NCBI RefSeq assembly: GCF_036226405.1
Contig: NZ_CP108464.1
Span: 8,556,001-8,620,000 of the forward strand
DNA: 64,000 nt
Direction: 5' to 3'
From: Streptomyces sp. NBC_01260
Lineage (GTDB): Bacteria; Actinomycetota; Actinomycetes; Streptomycetales; Streptomycetaceae
The notes beneath the pieces are model-generated. The model worked only from the letters and a program-made list of their open reading frames with translations, was not told the origin of the DNA and ran no database searches. The translations under genes were made by a program, and so were the position numbers. Positions within the stretch are counted from its first letter, which is position 1. Every line of letters begins with the position of its first letter. Shown here one piece after another: positions 45,898 through 54,933 of the stretch.

Positions 45898-47275
45898 TCG
45901 TGAGGGCGTCCGCGGGCACACCCGCGGGCGCCGCCCGATCGGTGTCCGGCTCGATGCCCGCGAGATCCCGGTGCCGGGTCTCCTTGGCGCAGGTGACCGC
46001 CAGCACGGTGATGAGCACCGCGGCGATGACGTACAGCGCGATCGGCGTCGAGCTGTCGTAGTCCGCGAGCAGGGCGGTGGCGATGAGCGGGGCCGGTGCG
46101 CCGGCCGCGACCGACGAGAACTGTGCGCCGATCGACGCGCCCGAGTACCGCATCCGGGTCGCGAACATCTCGGAGAAGAAGGCCGCCTGAGGCGCGTACA
46201 TCGCTCCGTGGAAGATGAGCCCGACGGTGACGGCGAGCAGCAGACTCCCAAAGCTGCGGGTGTCGATCAGCGCGAAGAACGGGAACATCCACAGTCCGAC
46301 CCCGACCGCGCCGACCAGATAGACGGGCCTGCGCCCGACCCGGTCGGACAGGGCGCCCCACATCGGGATAACGGCGAAGTGGACGGCCGAGGCGATGAGC
46401 ACGGCGTTGAGTGCGGTCTGCTTGCTCAGATCGGCCGCTGTCGTCGCGTAGACGAGGATGAACGCCGTGACGACGTAGTAGCTGATGTTCTCCGCCATCC
46501 TGGCGCCCATGGCGATCAGCACATCCCGCCAGTGGTGACGCAGCACGGCCACCACAGGCAGCTTCTCCGTCGCCCCGGCCGCGGCCTTGCGCTCCTCGGC
46601 CTGCGCCAGCGCGGCCTTGAACAAGGGCGATTCATCGACGGAGAGACGAATCCACAATCCGACGACGACCAGCACGCCGGAGAGCAGGAAGGGGATACGC
46701 CAGCCCCAGGCCTCGAAGGCCGAGTCCGGCATCACCGCGGTGAGCGCGGAGAGCACCCCGGTGGCGAGCAACTGCCCGGCAGGCGCTCCGGTCTGCGGCC
46801 ACGATGCCCAGAAACCGCGCCGCCCGGCGTCTCCGTGCTCCGACACCAGCAGTACAGCGCCGCCCCATTCACCGCCGAGGGCGAAGCCCTGTACCAGCCG
46901 GAGCACGGTGAGCAGCACCGGAGCGGCGGCCCCGACGGTGGCATGGGTCGGCAGCAGCCCGATCGCGAAGGTCGCGCCGCCCATCATCAACAGGCTGAGC
47001 ACCAGCAGCTTCTTGCGCCCGAGCCGGTCGCCGTAGTGCCCGAAGACCAGGGCGCCGATCGGTCGGGCGGCGAACCCGACGGCGTAGGTGAGGAAGGACA
47101 GGAGGGTTCCGACGAGCGGGTCGGAGTCGGGGAAGAACAGCTTGTTGAAGACGAGGGCGGCCGCTGAGCCGTAGAGAAAGAAGTCGTACCACTCAATGGT
47201 AGTGCCGATGAGGCTGGCGGCGACGATGCGCGGGAGGTTGGAAGCGCGTGGGGGAGAGGCTGCTGGGGTGGCCAT
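45866..47275 (-). CDS. MFS transporter, metabolite:H+ symporter (MHS) family
   Basis: A 469-residue, 12-helix transporter. I prefer the ATG at 47275; an upstream in-frame start adds 17 residues with poor composition. MHS signatures are IGTTIEWYDFFLYGSAAALV at the N-terminus, PIGALVFGHYGDRLGRKKLL between helices 2 and 3, and FALGGEWGGAVLL in helix 4. Relatives (ProP, ShiA, KgtP) bring in dicarboxylates, betaines or aromatic acids with protons. The substrate is unknown. The gene ends inside the peptidase gene on the other strand. Confidence 0.88.
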   Translation of the reverse strand: MATPAASPPRASNLPRIVAASLIGTTIEWYDFFLYGSAAALVFNKLFFPDSDPLVGTLLSFLTYAVGFAARPIGALVFGHYGDRLGRKKLLVLSLLMMGGATFAIGLLPTHATVGAAAPVLLTVLRLVQGFALGGEWGGAVLLVSEHGDAGRRGFWASWPQTGAPAGQLLATGVLSALTAVMPDSAFEAWGWRIPFLLSGVLVVVGLWIRLSVDESPLFKAALAQAEERKAAAGATEKLPVVAVLRHHWRDVLIAMGARMAENISYYVVTAFILVYATTAADLSKQTALNAVLIASAVHFAVIPMWGALSDRVGRRPVYLVGAVGVGLWMFPFFALIDTRSFGSLLLAVTVGLIFHGAMYAPQAAFFSEMFATRMRYSGASIGAQFSSVAAGAPAPLIATALLADYDSSTPIALYVIAAVLITVLAVTCAKETRHRDLAGIEPDTDRAAPAGVPADALTISRRPAEPVE

Positions 47276-47856
47276 GGGTACCACTTCCGAACGGTGGGTG
47301 GGGACGGGTTCCGTGTGTTGCCACACCGTAGGAAGGGGCAGGTCAGAGGCGTATGTGGCGGGACACCATAGTTGGGGTGACGGGTGTGCGTGCGCTCGCT
47401 ACTGCGAGGTGATCCGCCGCCGATCACGCCGCGCCTGACGGGCCGGGAGAGGGCTGTCCGAGTTGCACGGTTCGCCATATTTCGGTGGGGCGGTACTGAC
47501 CCCCGCGCTGACGTGGTGCTGACCACGCTGTGTGGCGATCGGGCCGCTCGCGATGGTCTGTGCCCGGAGCGTGTGTGGGTGTCGAGACGGGCTCGGCCGA
47601 CCGAGCAGCGCCCGCAGCACGGCCAGGATGGAAGCGCTCACCGGCCTTCCTCCGATCGTGGTCAGCGACCTCTTCGGCCATCCACCCCACACCGCCTGTG
47701 TGCGGGCTCAGTACGCCCAGAGCGGCTGGGCGGATTGCCTCGAAGCCGCCCAATCCACCGACTGGAGGTGACGCCCGGCACGCGCACGGGCACGTCGCGG
47801 TCGCAGGCCGCTCGCGCGTGGCTGGGCGGGTACTCCCCGGAGGTTCCGTCGCACAC
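47276..47856. other. Gap with a possible recombinase-tail remnant
   Basis: 581 bases without an intact gene. Just upstream of the transporter gene is its promoter region. At 47626-47771 one plus frame reads MEALTGLPPIVVSDLFGHPP, then QYAQSGWADCLEAAQSTDW and stop; the LPPxVVSDLFGxxPxTA pattern is like the tail of actinobacterial tyrosine recombinases. I see no start and regard it as a remnant. Confidence 0.35.
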
Positions 47857-48396
47857 TCAACTGGACGGTGTGACCGGGGACCACATGCCGAGCCACTGCT
47901 CGGCGCCCCAGGCCTCGAACCGCTCTACCTCGGTGAATCCCAGCTTCGCCGCGAGACGCATCGAGCCGACGTTCGCGGTCTGGGTGGCGAGCACCACGGG
48001 CTCGCCGGGAAGGACGGCGTCGAACCAGCCGAGTGCCGCCGCGCACGCCTCGGCGGCGTACCCGAATCCCCATGCGCGCGGCAGGAACAGGTAGCCGAGA
48101 TCGGCCTTCCCGGCGGCAGCCGGGCTACGGTGCCCCGTTGCTCTCCTGAGCAGGATCTGGCCGATCATCGCCCCGTCGAGATCAACGACGAAACTCCCGG
48201 GCCACCGCTCGGGTGCCGAGGGCATCTCGCGCTCAAGCTCGTCACGCGGGCGGGGGCCGCCGAGGTAGGTGTGCACCTCCGCCGACGCCAGCAACTCGAT
48301 GAACGCCGCACGGTCCCGGGCCTCGGGCTCACGGAGTACGAGCCTCTCGGTCCTGATCGGCTCAGGCGGCCAGGCCACGGGTCCCAGATCTTCCAT
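47857..48396 (-). CDS. GNAT-family N-acetyltransferase (RimJ/RimL type)
   Basis: A 179-residue protein: RTERLVLREPEARDRAAFIE at the start, ADLGYLFLPRAWGFGYAAEA with the Q/RxxGxG/A acetyl-CoA loop replaced by AWGFGYA, and NVGSMRLAAKLGFTEVERFE at the end, all typical of RimJ/RimL-like acetyltransferases acting on protein N-termini or small amines. Substrate unknown. It stands alone. Confidence 0.85.
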   Translation of the reverse strand: MEDLGPVAWPPEPIRTERLVLREPEARDRAAFIELLASAEVHTYLGGPRPRDELEREMPSAPERWPGSFVVDLDGAMIGQILLRRATGHRSPAAAGKADLGYLFLPRAWGFGYAAEACAAALGWFDAVLPGEPVVLATQTANVGSMRLAAKLGFTEVERFEAWGAEQWLGMWSPVTPSS

Positions 48397-48572
48397 CCGC
48401 GCACGCTAACAGGTGGTCAAACCGACCGAACGGGAAACACTCAGCTCCCCGGCGTCACCTCTCAGGGGTGTCGGCACTGGTTACGGGCCCGGCGTGGAGC
48501 CGTAACGGCCGACCGCGAGCAATGAACGTTCATTGTGTGGCGGTCGTCTCCAGATGGTCTGCTGTGCGCCGA

Positions 48573-49019
48573 TCAGGGTGCGTCCGGAGTTTCGGCGATG
48601 CGCAGCAGCAGTGCGTGCAGGGTGCGGCGCTCCTGCGGGTCGAGTGGGGCGAGGAGTGTGGCGGTGACCTTGGCCCCGTCCTGCTCGCTCTCACCCAGCA
48701 GCTTGGTGCCGGCGGGGGCGAGGACGACGATGCGGTTGCGCCGGTCCTTGGGGTCGGGCTGCCGCTGGACGAGACCGAGGCGCTGGAGGTCGTCCACCAG
48801 GCTCACGATGGCGCTCGGGTCGTATCCGAGCCGGGTACTCAACTCCCTCTGCAGACAGCCCTCGACGGTGGCGAGGTAGCGCAGAATCGCGTAGTGGCGC
48901 AGGCGCAGGCCGTGCTGTTCCAGCTCGGAATTGAACATGCTGCCCGAGCGGAGACCGAGTCGGTAGAGCAGATATCCGGTGTCCGCGTGCAGGCCGCGCA
49001 TCCAGGGGGCGTCAGTCAT
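48573..49019 (-). CDS. MarR-family regulator divergent from the acyl-CoA operon
   Basis: A protein of about 148 residues with the MarR winged-helix core: ELEQHGLRLRHYAILRYLAT, ELSTRLGYDPSAIVSLVDDL, and wing LVQRQPDPKDRRNRIVVLAP. A start at 49043 or 49031 is also possible. It is divergent from the SDR gene across about 77 bases that hold an imperfect palindrome and the operon's promoter, so it probably represses the operon and is released by an aromatic or acyl-CoA ligand (known for the family). Confidence 0.87.
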   Translation of the reverse strand: MTDAPWMRGLHADTGYLLYRLGLRSGSMFNSELEQHGLRLRHYAILRYLATVEGCLQRELSTRLGYDPSAIVSLVDDLQRLGLVQRQPDPKDRRNRIVVLAPAGTKLLGESEQDGAKVTATLLAPLDPQERRTLHALLLRIAETPDAP

Positions 49020-49053
49020 GGGAGCCAGCATGACGCAGAACAACTACCGGTGA

Positions 49054-49088
49054 CAACTATTGACGAGAACAATGATTGCTCTTAGCTT
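49054..49088 (+). promoter_or_regulatory. Promoter with overlapping MarR-type palindrome
   Basis: CAACTATTG (49054-49062) and CAATGATTG (49070-49078) are an imperfect inverted repeat (7 of 9). Inside it lies a -35-like TTGACG (49060-49065); TAGCTT (49083-49088), 17 bases on, is a fair -10. The transcript would start at about the ATG 49097, so the SDR message is probably leaderless; no Shine-Dalgarno site is seen. A repressor bound to the palindrome would cover the -35. Confidence 0.6.
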
Positions 49089-49096
49089 CCTTCTCC

Positions 49097-50032
49097 ATGA
49101 GTACTGAACTCCCCCTGGACCTCACTGGCAAGGTCGCCGTCGTCACCGGCAGTGGACGCGGCCTCGGCCTTGCCTACGCCACCGCCCTCGCAGCGGCCGG
49201 TGCCTGTGTCGTCGTCAACGATCTGGACGCCGAGGTCGCCGAACGGGCCGCCGAGTCGATCGTCGAGGCGGGCGGCCGGGCCGTCGCCGAGGCCGTCGCA
49301 GTCGGCACCGCCGAGGCCGCGGACCGCCTCGTGGCCCGCGCGGTCGACTCCTTCGGCCGTCTCGACGTCATGGTCACCAACGCAGGCATCCTGCGTGACC
49401 GGGTGCTGTGGAAGATGACCGACGACGACTTCGACGCCGTCGTCACCACCCACCTCCGCGCCACCTTCACCTGTGCCCGAGCCGCCGCCGTCAGGATGCG
49501 CGAGCAGGGCGAGGGGGGCAGTCTCGTCCTCGTCGGCTCCCCGGCCGGGCAACGCGGCAACTTCGGGCAGACCAACTACGCCGCCGCCAAGGCAGGAATC
49601 GCGGCGATGACCCGTACCTGGTCGATGGAGCTCTCCCGCTCACGGATCACCGTCAACGCCGTGGTCCCCGTCGCCGCCACGTCGATGACCGAGACGGTCC
49701 CCGCCTTCGCGCCCTACATCGAGCAGTGGAAGCAGGGCGCGCCGCTGCCGGACTTCCTGCGCAAGGGCGAGGGATTCGGCACTCCCGAGGACTGTGCCGC
49801 CCTCGTCCCGTTCCTCGCCTCGGACGCCGCCCGCGACGTCACCGGCCAGTGCATCGGCATCGGCGGCGACCGGCTCACCCTCTGGTCCCATCCGCAGGAG
49901 GTCGCCGTCGCGTACGCCGACGGCGGCTGGAGTCCGCGGACCATCGCCGACAGCTGGCACGGTTCGGTGGGGCGCGAACCGCAGAGCGTCGGCATCCCCG
50001 CCCCGCAGGTCCCCTCGGAGGCCGGGGCGTGA
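49097..50032 (+). CDS. Short-chain dehydrogenase/reductase of the acyl-CoA operon
   Basis: A 311-residue SDR. GSGRGLGLAYATAL is the cofactor motif, VVVNDLDAEVAERAAES gives an Asp after strand 2 (NAD+ preference), VTNAGILRDRVLWKMTDDDF and YAAAKAGIAAMTR are typical of the hydroxyacyl-CoA dehydrogenase-like subgroup of multifunctional enzyme type 2. It should oxidise or reduce a 3-hydroxy group on an acyl-CoA or ring intermediate. First gene of the operon; its stop overlaps the amidohydrolase start by 4 bases. Confidence 0.88.
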   Translation: MSTELPLDLTGKVAVVTGSGRGLGLAYATALAAAGACVVVNDLDAEVAERAAESIVEAGGRAVAEAVAVGTAEAADRLVARAVDSFGRLDVMVTNAGILRDRVLWKMTDDDFDAVVTTHLRATFTCARAAAVRMREQGEGGSLVLVGSPAGQRGNFGQTNYAAAKAGIAAMTRTWSMELSRSRITVNAVVPVAATSMTETVPAFAPYIEQWKQGAPLPDFLRKGEGFGTPEDCAALVPFLASDAARDVTGQCIGIGGDRLTLWSHPQEVAVAYADGGWSPRTIADSWHGSVGREPQSVGIPAPQVPSEAGA

Positions 50033-50907
50033 AGGAGATGAATCTCGACCGCCTGACCGCGATCGATGTCCACACGCACGCAGAGGTCTCCACGAAGGGC
50101 AGATCCTCCCTCCCGGAGGATCTGCACGAGGCATCGAGCGGCTACTTCAAGGTCGAGGGCAGCCGGAAGCCGACGCTCCCCGAGCTGGCCGCCCACTACC
50201 GGGAGCGGCAGATGGCCGCCGTCGTCTTCACCGTCGACGCGGAACACGCCACCGGCACCGCGCCCGTACCCAACGAAGAGGTCGCCGAGGCCGCCGCGGC
50301 CAACCCGGACGTCCTCATCCCCTTCGCCTCCATCGACCCCTTCCGGGGGAAGGCCGGGATCCGCGAGGCGCGACGGCTGGTCGAGGAGTACGGGGTCAAG
50401 GGGTTCAAGTTCCACCCCAGCATCCAGGGTTTCTTCCCCAACGACCGGATGGCGTACGGGCTGTACGAGGTCATCCAGGAGACCGGGACCATCGCGCTCT
50501 TCCACACCGGCCAGACCGGCATCGGCGCAGGCGTCCCCGGAGGAGGCGGCATCCGCCTCAAGTACTCCAACCCGCTGTACGTGGACGACGTCGCCGCGGA
50601 CTTCCCGTACCTCAAGATCATCCTGGCGCACCCCTCCTTCCCCTGGCAGGACGAGGCCCTCGCCGTCGCCACCCACAAGCCCGGGGTCCACATCGACCTC
50701 TCTGGATGGTCGCCCAAGTACTTTCCGCCGCAACTCATCCAGTACGCCAACACGCTGTTGCAGGACAAGGTGCTCTTCGGTTCCGACTACCCGGTGCTCA
50801 GCCCGGACCGCTGGCTCGCCGACTTCGAGAAGCTGCCCATCAAGGACAGCGTCCGGCCCAAGATCCTCAAGGACAACGCCGCCCGGCTCCTCGGACTCCT
50901 CTCCTGA
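50029..50907 (+). CDS. Amidohydrolase-2 family metal-dependent hydrolase/decarboxylase
   Basis: A 292-residue TIM-barrel enzyme. GTG 50029 overlaps the SDR stop and has GGAGG 7 bases before it; the ATG at 50038 has no spacer to its site. Motifs are DVHTHAE (HxH), GVKGFKFHPSIQGFFPND, TIALFHTGQTG, IILAHPSFPWQDEA and FGSDYPVLSPDRW (final Asp). The family includes ACMSD, gamma-resorcylate decarboxylase and 4-oxalomesaconate hydratase, so it probably hydrolyses or decarboxylates a ring or dicarboxylic acid in this operon. Confidence 0.87.
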   Translation: MKEMNLDRLTAIDVHTHAEVSTKGRSSLPEDLHEASSGYFKVEGSRKPTLPELAAHYRERQMAAVVFTVDAEHATGTAPVPNEEVAEAAAANPDVLIPFASIDPFRGKAGIREARRLVEEYGVKGFKFHPSIQGFFPNDRMAYGLYEVIQETGTIALFHTGQTGIGAGVPGGGGIRLKYSNPLYVDDVAADFPYLKIILAHPSFPWQDEALAVATHKPGVHIDLSGWSPKYFPPQLIQYANTLLQDKVLFGSDYPVLSPDRWLADFEKLPIKDSVRPKILKDNAARLLGLLS

Positions 50908-50918
50908 AGGAGCGTCAT

Positions 50919-52406
50919 ATGCGTAACGAGGGCATCGGATCCTGGCCCGCCCGGCGGGCCAGGAAGACACCCCATCGCACCGCACTCGTCCACGGTTCCC
51001 ACCGCCTCAGCTACGCCGGCCTGCACGAGCGCAGCACCAGGCTCGCGCAGGCGTTGCGCGCCGCCGGCGTCCGGCGCGGCGACCGGGTCGCGTACCTCGG
51101 CCCCAACCACCCCGCCTACCTCGAAACCCTCTTCGCCGCAGGCCTGCTGGGGGCCGTCTTCGTCCCTCTCAACACCCGTCTGGCCGCCCCCGAGATCGCC
51201 TACCAGCTGCGCGACAGCGGCACCTGCGCACTGCTCCACGCGCCCGAGTGCGCCGCTCTCGTCCCACGCGACGCACTGCGTACGGCGGTGGAGATCGGCC
51301 CCGGATACGAGGAGCTGCTCGCCGGAGCCGACGCCGCGCCGATCGACGAGGTGGTCGCCCCGGACGACCTCTGCCTGATCATGTACACCTCGGGCACCAC
51401 CGGGAGTCCCAAGGGCGTCATGCTCACCCATGCCAACCTCGTCTGGAACGCGTTCAACGTCCTGGTCGACCACGACCTCACCGCCGACGAACGCGCCCTG
51501 GTCAGTGCCCCGTTGTTTCACACGGCGGCACTCAACATGCTGACCCTGCCGGTCCTGCTCAAGGGCGGCACCTGTGTGCTGGTCGGCTCCTTCGATCCGG
51601 CCGAGACCCTGGAGCTGATCGACGAGCACCGCATCACGTTCATGTTCGGCGTCCCCACCATGTACGACCTGATGGCCCGCCAGCCCGGCTGGGACGGCGC
51701 CGACCTCTCCTCGCTGCGGCTGCTCAACTGTGGCGGCGCCCCGGTGCCGACCCCTCTCATCCGCACCTATCAGTCCCGCGGCCTCACCTTCCTCCAGGGC
51801 TACGGAATGACCGAGGCGGCCCCGGGAACGCTCTTCCTCGACGCAGAACACGCGACGAGCAAGGCCGGATCGGCCGGTGTCCCGCACTTCTTCAGCGATG
51901 TGCGGGTGCTCGGCCCTGACGAATGCCCCACGCGCCCCGGCGCACTGGGCGAGGTCGTGGTCCGCGGCCCGCACGTTGCCGCCGGCTACTGGGGGCTGCC
52001 GGAGGAGTCCGCCGAGGCCTTCCGTGACGGCTGGTTCCACAGCGGGGACGCAGCCCGCGTGGACGAGGACGGCTATGTCACCATCGCCGACCGCATCAAG
52101 GACATGTACATCTCCGGGGGAGAGAACGTCTCCTCCGCCGAGGTCGAACTCGCCCTGCTGGCCCACCCCGATGTGGCGGAATGCGCGGTGATCGCCGTCC
52201 CGGACGAGAAATGGGGCGAGGTCGGCCGGGCAGTCTTCGTCGCCCGGGAAGGCAGCGAGCCCGACCCCCAGGAGGTGCTGGCCTCACTGGCCGGAGTACT
52301 CGCCAGATACAAGATCCCCAAATCGGCGGTACGGGTGGGACAGCTGCCGCGTAACGCCTCGGGGAAGCTCCTGAAGGCCAAAGTCCGTGCTCAGTACGGA
52401 AACTGA
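50919..52406 (+). CDS. Acyl-CoA synthetase (AMP-forming, long-chain/aryl type)
   Basis: A 495-residue ANL-family ligase with GAAGGAG upstream of ATG 50919. P-loop MYTSGTTGSPKGVMLTH near residue 156, A5 YGMTEAAPGT, A8 region FHSGDAARVDEDGYVTIADR and GGENVSSAEVE, and the catalytic Lys in NASGKLLKAK are all intact. It activates a carboxylic acid to the CoA thioester with ATP. The substrate class (fatty, aryl or cyclic acid) cannot be fixed. It is 11 bases after the amidohydrolase gene and 25 before the MaoC gene. Confidence 0.9.
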   Translation: MRNEGIGSWPARRARKTPHRTALVHGSHRLSYAGLHERSTRLAQALRAAGVRRGDRVAYLGPNHPAYLETLFAAGLLGAVFVPLNTRLAAPEIAYQLRDSGTCALLHAPECAALVPRDALRTAVEIGPGYEELLAGADAAPIDEVVAPDDLCLIMYTSGTTGSPKGVMLTHANLVWNAFNVLVDHDLTADERALVSAPLFHTAALNMLTLPVLLKGGTCVLVGSFDPAETLELIDEHRITFMFGVPTMYDLMARQPGWDGADLSSLRLLNCGGAPVPTPLIRTYQSRGLTFLQGYGMTEAAPGTLFLDAEHATSKAGSAGVPHFFSDVRVLGPDECPTRPGALGEVVVRGPHVAAGYWGLPEESAEAFRDGWFHSGDAARVDEDGYVTIADRIKDMYISGGENVSSAEVELALLAHPDVAECAVIAVPDEKWGEVGRAVFVAREGSEPDPQEVLASLAGVLARYKIPKSAVRVGQLPRNASGKLLKAKVRAQYGN

Positions 52407-52431
52407 CAACCAGACAAGGAACTCAGCCATC

Positions 52432-52887
52432 ATGACCGTCACCGTCAACGGGATGGATGAACTCAAATCCCTCGCCGGGTCCGAGCTGGGCACCAGCGAC
52501 TGGATCGACATCACCCAGGACCGGATCAACGGCTTCGCCGACGCGACCGAGGACCATCAGTGGATCCACACCGACCCCGAGCGCGCCGCCGCCGGCCCCT
52601 TCGGCGCCCCCATTGCCCATGGGTATCTGACGCTGTCGCTGTTCATCCCGCTCTTCACAGGGCTGTTGGACGTCCAGGGCGTCAGTACCAAGGTCAACTA
52701 CGGCCTCAACAAGGTCCGTTTCCCCGCGCCGGTTCCTGTGGGATCGCGCATACGCCTCGTGGCGCGCCTCACGGCGGTCGACGAGGTCTCCGGGGGACTG
52801 CAGATCACCGTGGACGGGACGGTCGAGATCGAGGGCGGGACGAAGCCGGCTGCCGTGCTGCAGAGCCTGTCCCGCTTCTACGCCTGA
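52432..52887 (+). CDS. MaoC-like (R)-specific enoyl-CoA hydratase
   Basis: A 151-residue hot-dog-fold protein. The hydratase-2 motif is complete: FADATEDHQWIHTDPERAAA followed by GPFGAPIAHGYLTLSL, with the catalytic Asp and His. It hydrates trans-2-enoyl-CoA to (R)-3-hydroxyacyl-CoA, which the operon's SDR could then oxidise. Last gene of the operon with the ligase, amidohydrolase and SDR. Confidence 0.9.
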   Translation: MTVTVNGMDELKSLAGSELGTSDWIDITQDRINGFADATEDHQWIHTDPERAAAGPFGAPIAHGYLTLSLFIPLFTGLLDVQGVSTKVNYGLNKVRFPAPVPVGSRIRLVARLTAVDEVSGGLQITVDGTVEIEGGTKPAAVLQSLSRFYA

Positions 52888-53363
52888 ACCGTCCGTCCGG
52901 GCTCGCGCATTGGATTCCGGTCGCGGGCGCCGGTGGTCTCTGCCAGGGAGATGCCGGCTCTGCGACGAGACCGATCTGATCCCTTTCGGCTGGCCCGAAG
53001 AGAGTTCTTCAACAAGAACTGCGAGTGATCGCCGAGTTGTGGCCGGGCGCGTCCGCGCTCCCGGCCACAGCCCAGGGCCTCGGCCGCCGGCGGACCTCGG
53101 CCAGCAGGCTGCAGCTGCCGGACGGCGGGCGGAAGGAAGCCACGCCCTCCGTGTGGCTGTGGAACGCACGCCCGCCACCCGGGCCGGCGGGGTCGGCCTT
53201 CCACGGACCGCGTCCGCGGGGCGGGCCCCGGAAGCTGCCGGGTCGCCTCGCGGTTCGCGGGGACGACTGCCTCGTAGCCGAGGCTCCGGACTCGCGTCCG
53301 CCAGGAGGCATCGGTCCCGCCTGGTCATGCAGGGTGGCGTTTGTCGTGCATCAGCTGGTGCTG
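52888..53363. other. Gap after the acyl-CoA operon
   Basis: 476 bases between the MaoC gene and the end of the minus-strand tandem-Nudix gene. The open frames on both strands have no recognisable motif and atypical codon use; I see no clear hairpin, RNA or repeat. Confidence 0.35.
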
Positions 53364-54497
53364 TCAGCCGGTCTCGTCGAAGGGCGCGCCGGTGGACAGG
53401 GACGGGTCGAGCAGTCCGGCGCTGAGTTCGGTCACGGGCTGGAGGGCGGCCCGGGGGATGCCGAGTTGCCGGCGGGCTCGGTGGACGGCGGCGAGCTGAC
53501 AGGCGGCCGTAGATCCCCAGTCGAAGAACGAGAGGGCCTGCTCCGGGGTGGCCAGGACACGGGTGCAGGTGTGGCCAGTGACCGGATCGGGCCGTGCGGG
53601 GCCAATCTCGGTGAGTGCTGCGGCGTAGCGCAGGTACCCGCGCTGTGCTGGGGGATCGGTGACGTGTCCGAGGAGCAGCGGAGCCCCGAGCCGGGCTGCT
53701 GCTTCCTCATCAACTTCTCGGCGCAGGGTGGACACGAGGTCGCCCTGGTCCTGTTCCTCGGGAGTTCCGCCGGGAAGGGTGGCCACTCCGGTGTCGGGTT
53801 CGAGGAGGACGAGAACGCGACCGTCCGGCGCGAACAGCCACGCCCAGACCTGGTTGACAGTGAGCCCCTGCGGCGCCGCGCCGTCGTGCCACGGGTAGCG
53901 GTAGGTGGGGCGAGCTGTCCGCAGGACCGCGAGGCGGTCCAGGACGGTGGGTGCGATCGGCAGACCGTTCTCCAGAAGCACGGGGCCGGCCGCGTTGATG
54001 CGGGCGCGCAGTGCGGACAGGGCGCGGCGGGCGTCGGCCGGGGAAAGCAGGTCGGGCAGCCGAGAGGGCTCGACGAAGTCGATTCCTGTGATCTCGCTCG
54101 GAGGCAGGCGGATCCCGGCGATCCGGTCGTCGTCCCAGATGCCGCCGTCGAAGACGTGCAGGATCTCACCGGGAAACCGCATGGGCGCGGGTGCGTCGGC
54201 GCTGTCGGCGCTGACCCAGTCGACGGCCAGACCCTGATCGACGACAGCGGTGACGCCGAGCTCCTCCATCAACTCGCGGGCGGCGCCGTGGGCGGGGGAC
54301 TCGCCCTCGTCAACGGCACCTCCCGGCAGGAGACAGGTGGCGCGATAGTCGACGTACTGGATCAGAACGTGCCCGAACTTGTTGGTGATCAGCACGGAGG
54401 TTCCGGCCCACAGTGCGGCGGAGGCCCGCAGCGCTCCGTATTCCTCGTCGGTCATCGAGGGGCCGGGCAGCTCGTCGGGGGCAGAGGGCGTCGTCAT
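53364..54497 (-). CDS. Tandem Nudix protein
   Basis: A 377-residue protein with two Nudix domains; I start at ATG 54497, where the fold begins. Domain 1 (residues about 35-190) has a full Nudix box, GGAVDEGESPAHGAARELME then ELG, and should bind metal and pyrophosphate substrates. Domain 2 (about 215-350) has a degraded box (GGTPEEQDQGDLVSTLRREV, then DEEA). Such pairs in Streptomyces often occur near kinases and sugar-nucleotide genes. It is the last gene of the unusual minus-strand operon that also has a Nudix-Nudix-kinase fusion, so nucleotide-linked chemistry is likely. Confidence 0.82.
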   Translation of the reverse strand: MTTPSAPDELPGPSMTDEEYGALRASAALWAGTSVLITNKFGHVLIQYVDYRATCLLPGGAVDEGESPAHGAARELMEELGVTAVVDQGLAVDWVSADSADAPAPMRFPGEILHVFDGGIWDDDRIAGIRLPPSEITGIDFVEPSRLPDLLSPADARRALSALRARINAAGPVLLENGLPIAPTVLDRLAVLRTARPTYRYPWHDGAAPQGLTVNQVWAWLFAPDGRVLVLLEPDTGVATLPGGTPEEQDQGDLVSTLRREVDEEAAARLGAPLLLGHVTDPPAQRGYLRYAAALTEIGPARPDPVTGHTCTRVLATPEQALSFFDWGSTAACQLAAVHRARRQLGIPRAALQPVTELSAGLLDPSLSTGAPFDETG

Positions 54498-54555
54498 GGT
54501 TGTCCGATCCGCAATGGGGCGAACGAGCGGATGAAAGAGACCGGCGGCGAGGCGG

Positions 54556-54801
54556 TCAGGGGGTTGGCCGACGGGTGTCGCCCGGTACGGGTCCGGGCAT
54601 GAGGCGCGTGAAGCACTCCGTCTGGATGATCTTGTGACGGGATACTTCGGGCACGCGGGCGAGGATGCCGGGCAGGGACTGCTCGCGGGCGGCTGCGCCT
54701 TGATGGGCGAGGATCGCACGCCACTTGGTCGCGGCCCACGGGGAGACATCGACGACCGTGGTCACATACGTGTCCGGGACGCTGAGAGTGAGCCGCCACA
54801 C
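54556..54801 (-). pseudogene. PIG-L-type deacetylase, C-terminal remnant
   Basis: A frame of 81 codons reads LSVPDTYVTTVVDVSPWAAT, then KWRAILAHQGAAAREQS and a short tail. The TTxVDVSxxxxxKxxAIxAH pattern is the last helix-strand part of PIG-L/MshB-like N-acetylglucosaminyl deacetylases. A stop codon lies just upstream in frame, and the N-terminal half with the AHPDDE zinc motif is missing from this region. I read it as the end of a deleted gene rather than an active enzyme. Confidence 0.6.
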
Positions 54802-54933
54802 GGCCCGTCAGCTCCTGGAGTCGCGGACCTGTGTGTGGCAAAGGGCCCGGCCCTTCCGCATACCGGGAAACGACTCGCGGATTCCGCGGCGGAGCGAACA
54901 CCGGCCGGAGCTCTTGCCGGGCCGTGGGCCCCG

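Noticed and set aside
52910..54602. 525-codon plus-strand frame opposite the tandem-Nudix gene
   Set aside because: The minus strand has canonical Nudix boxes; the plus frame is a shadow.
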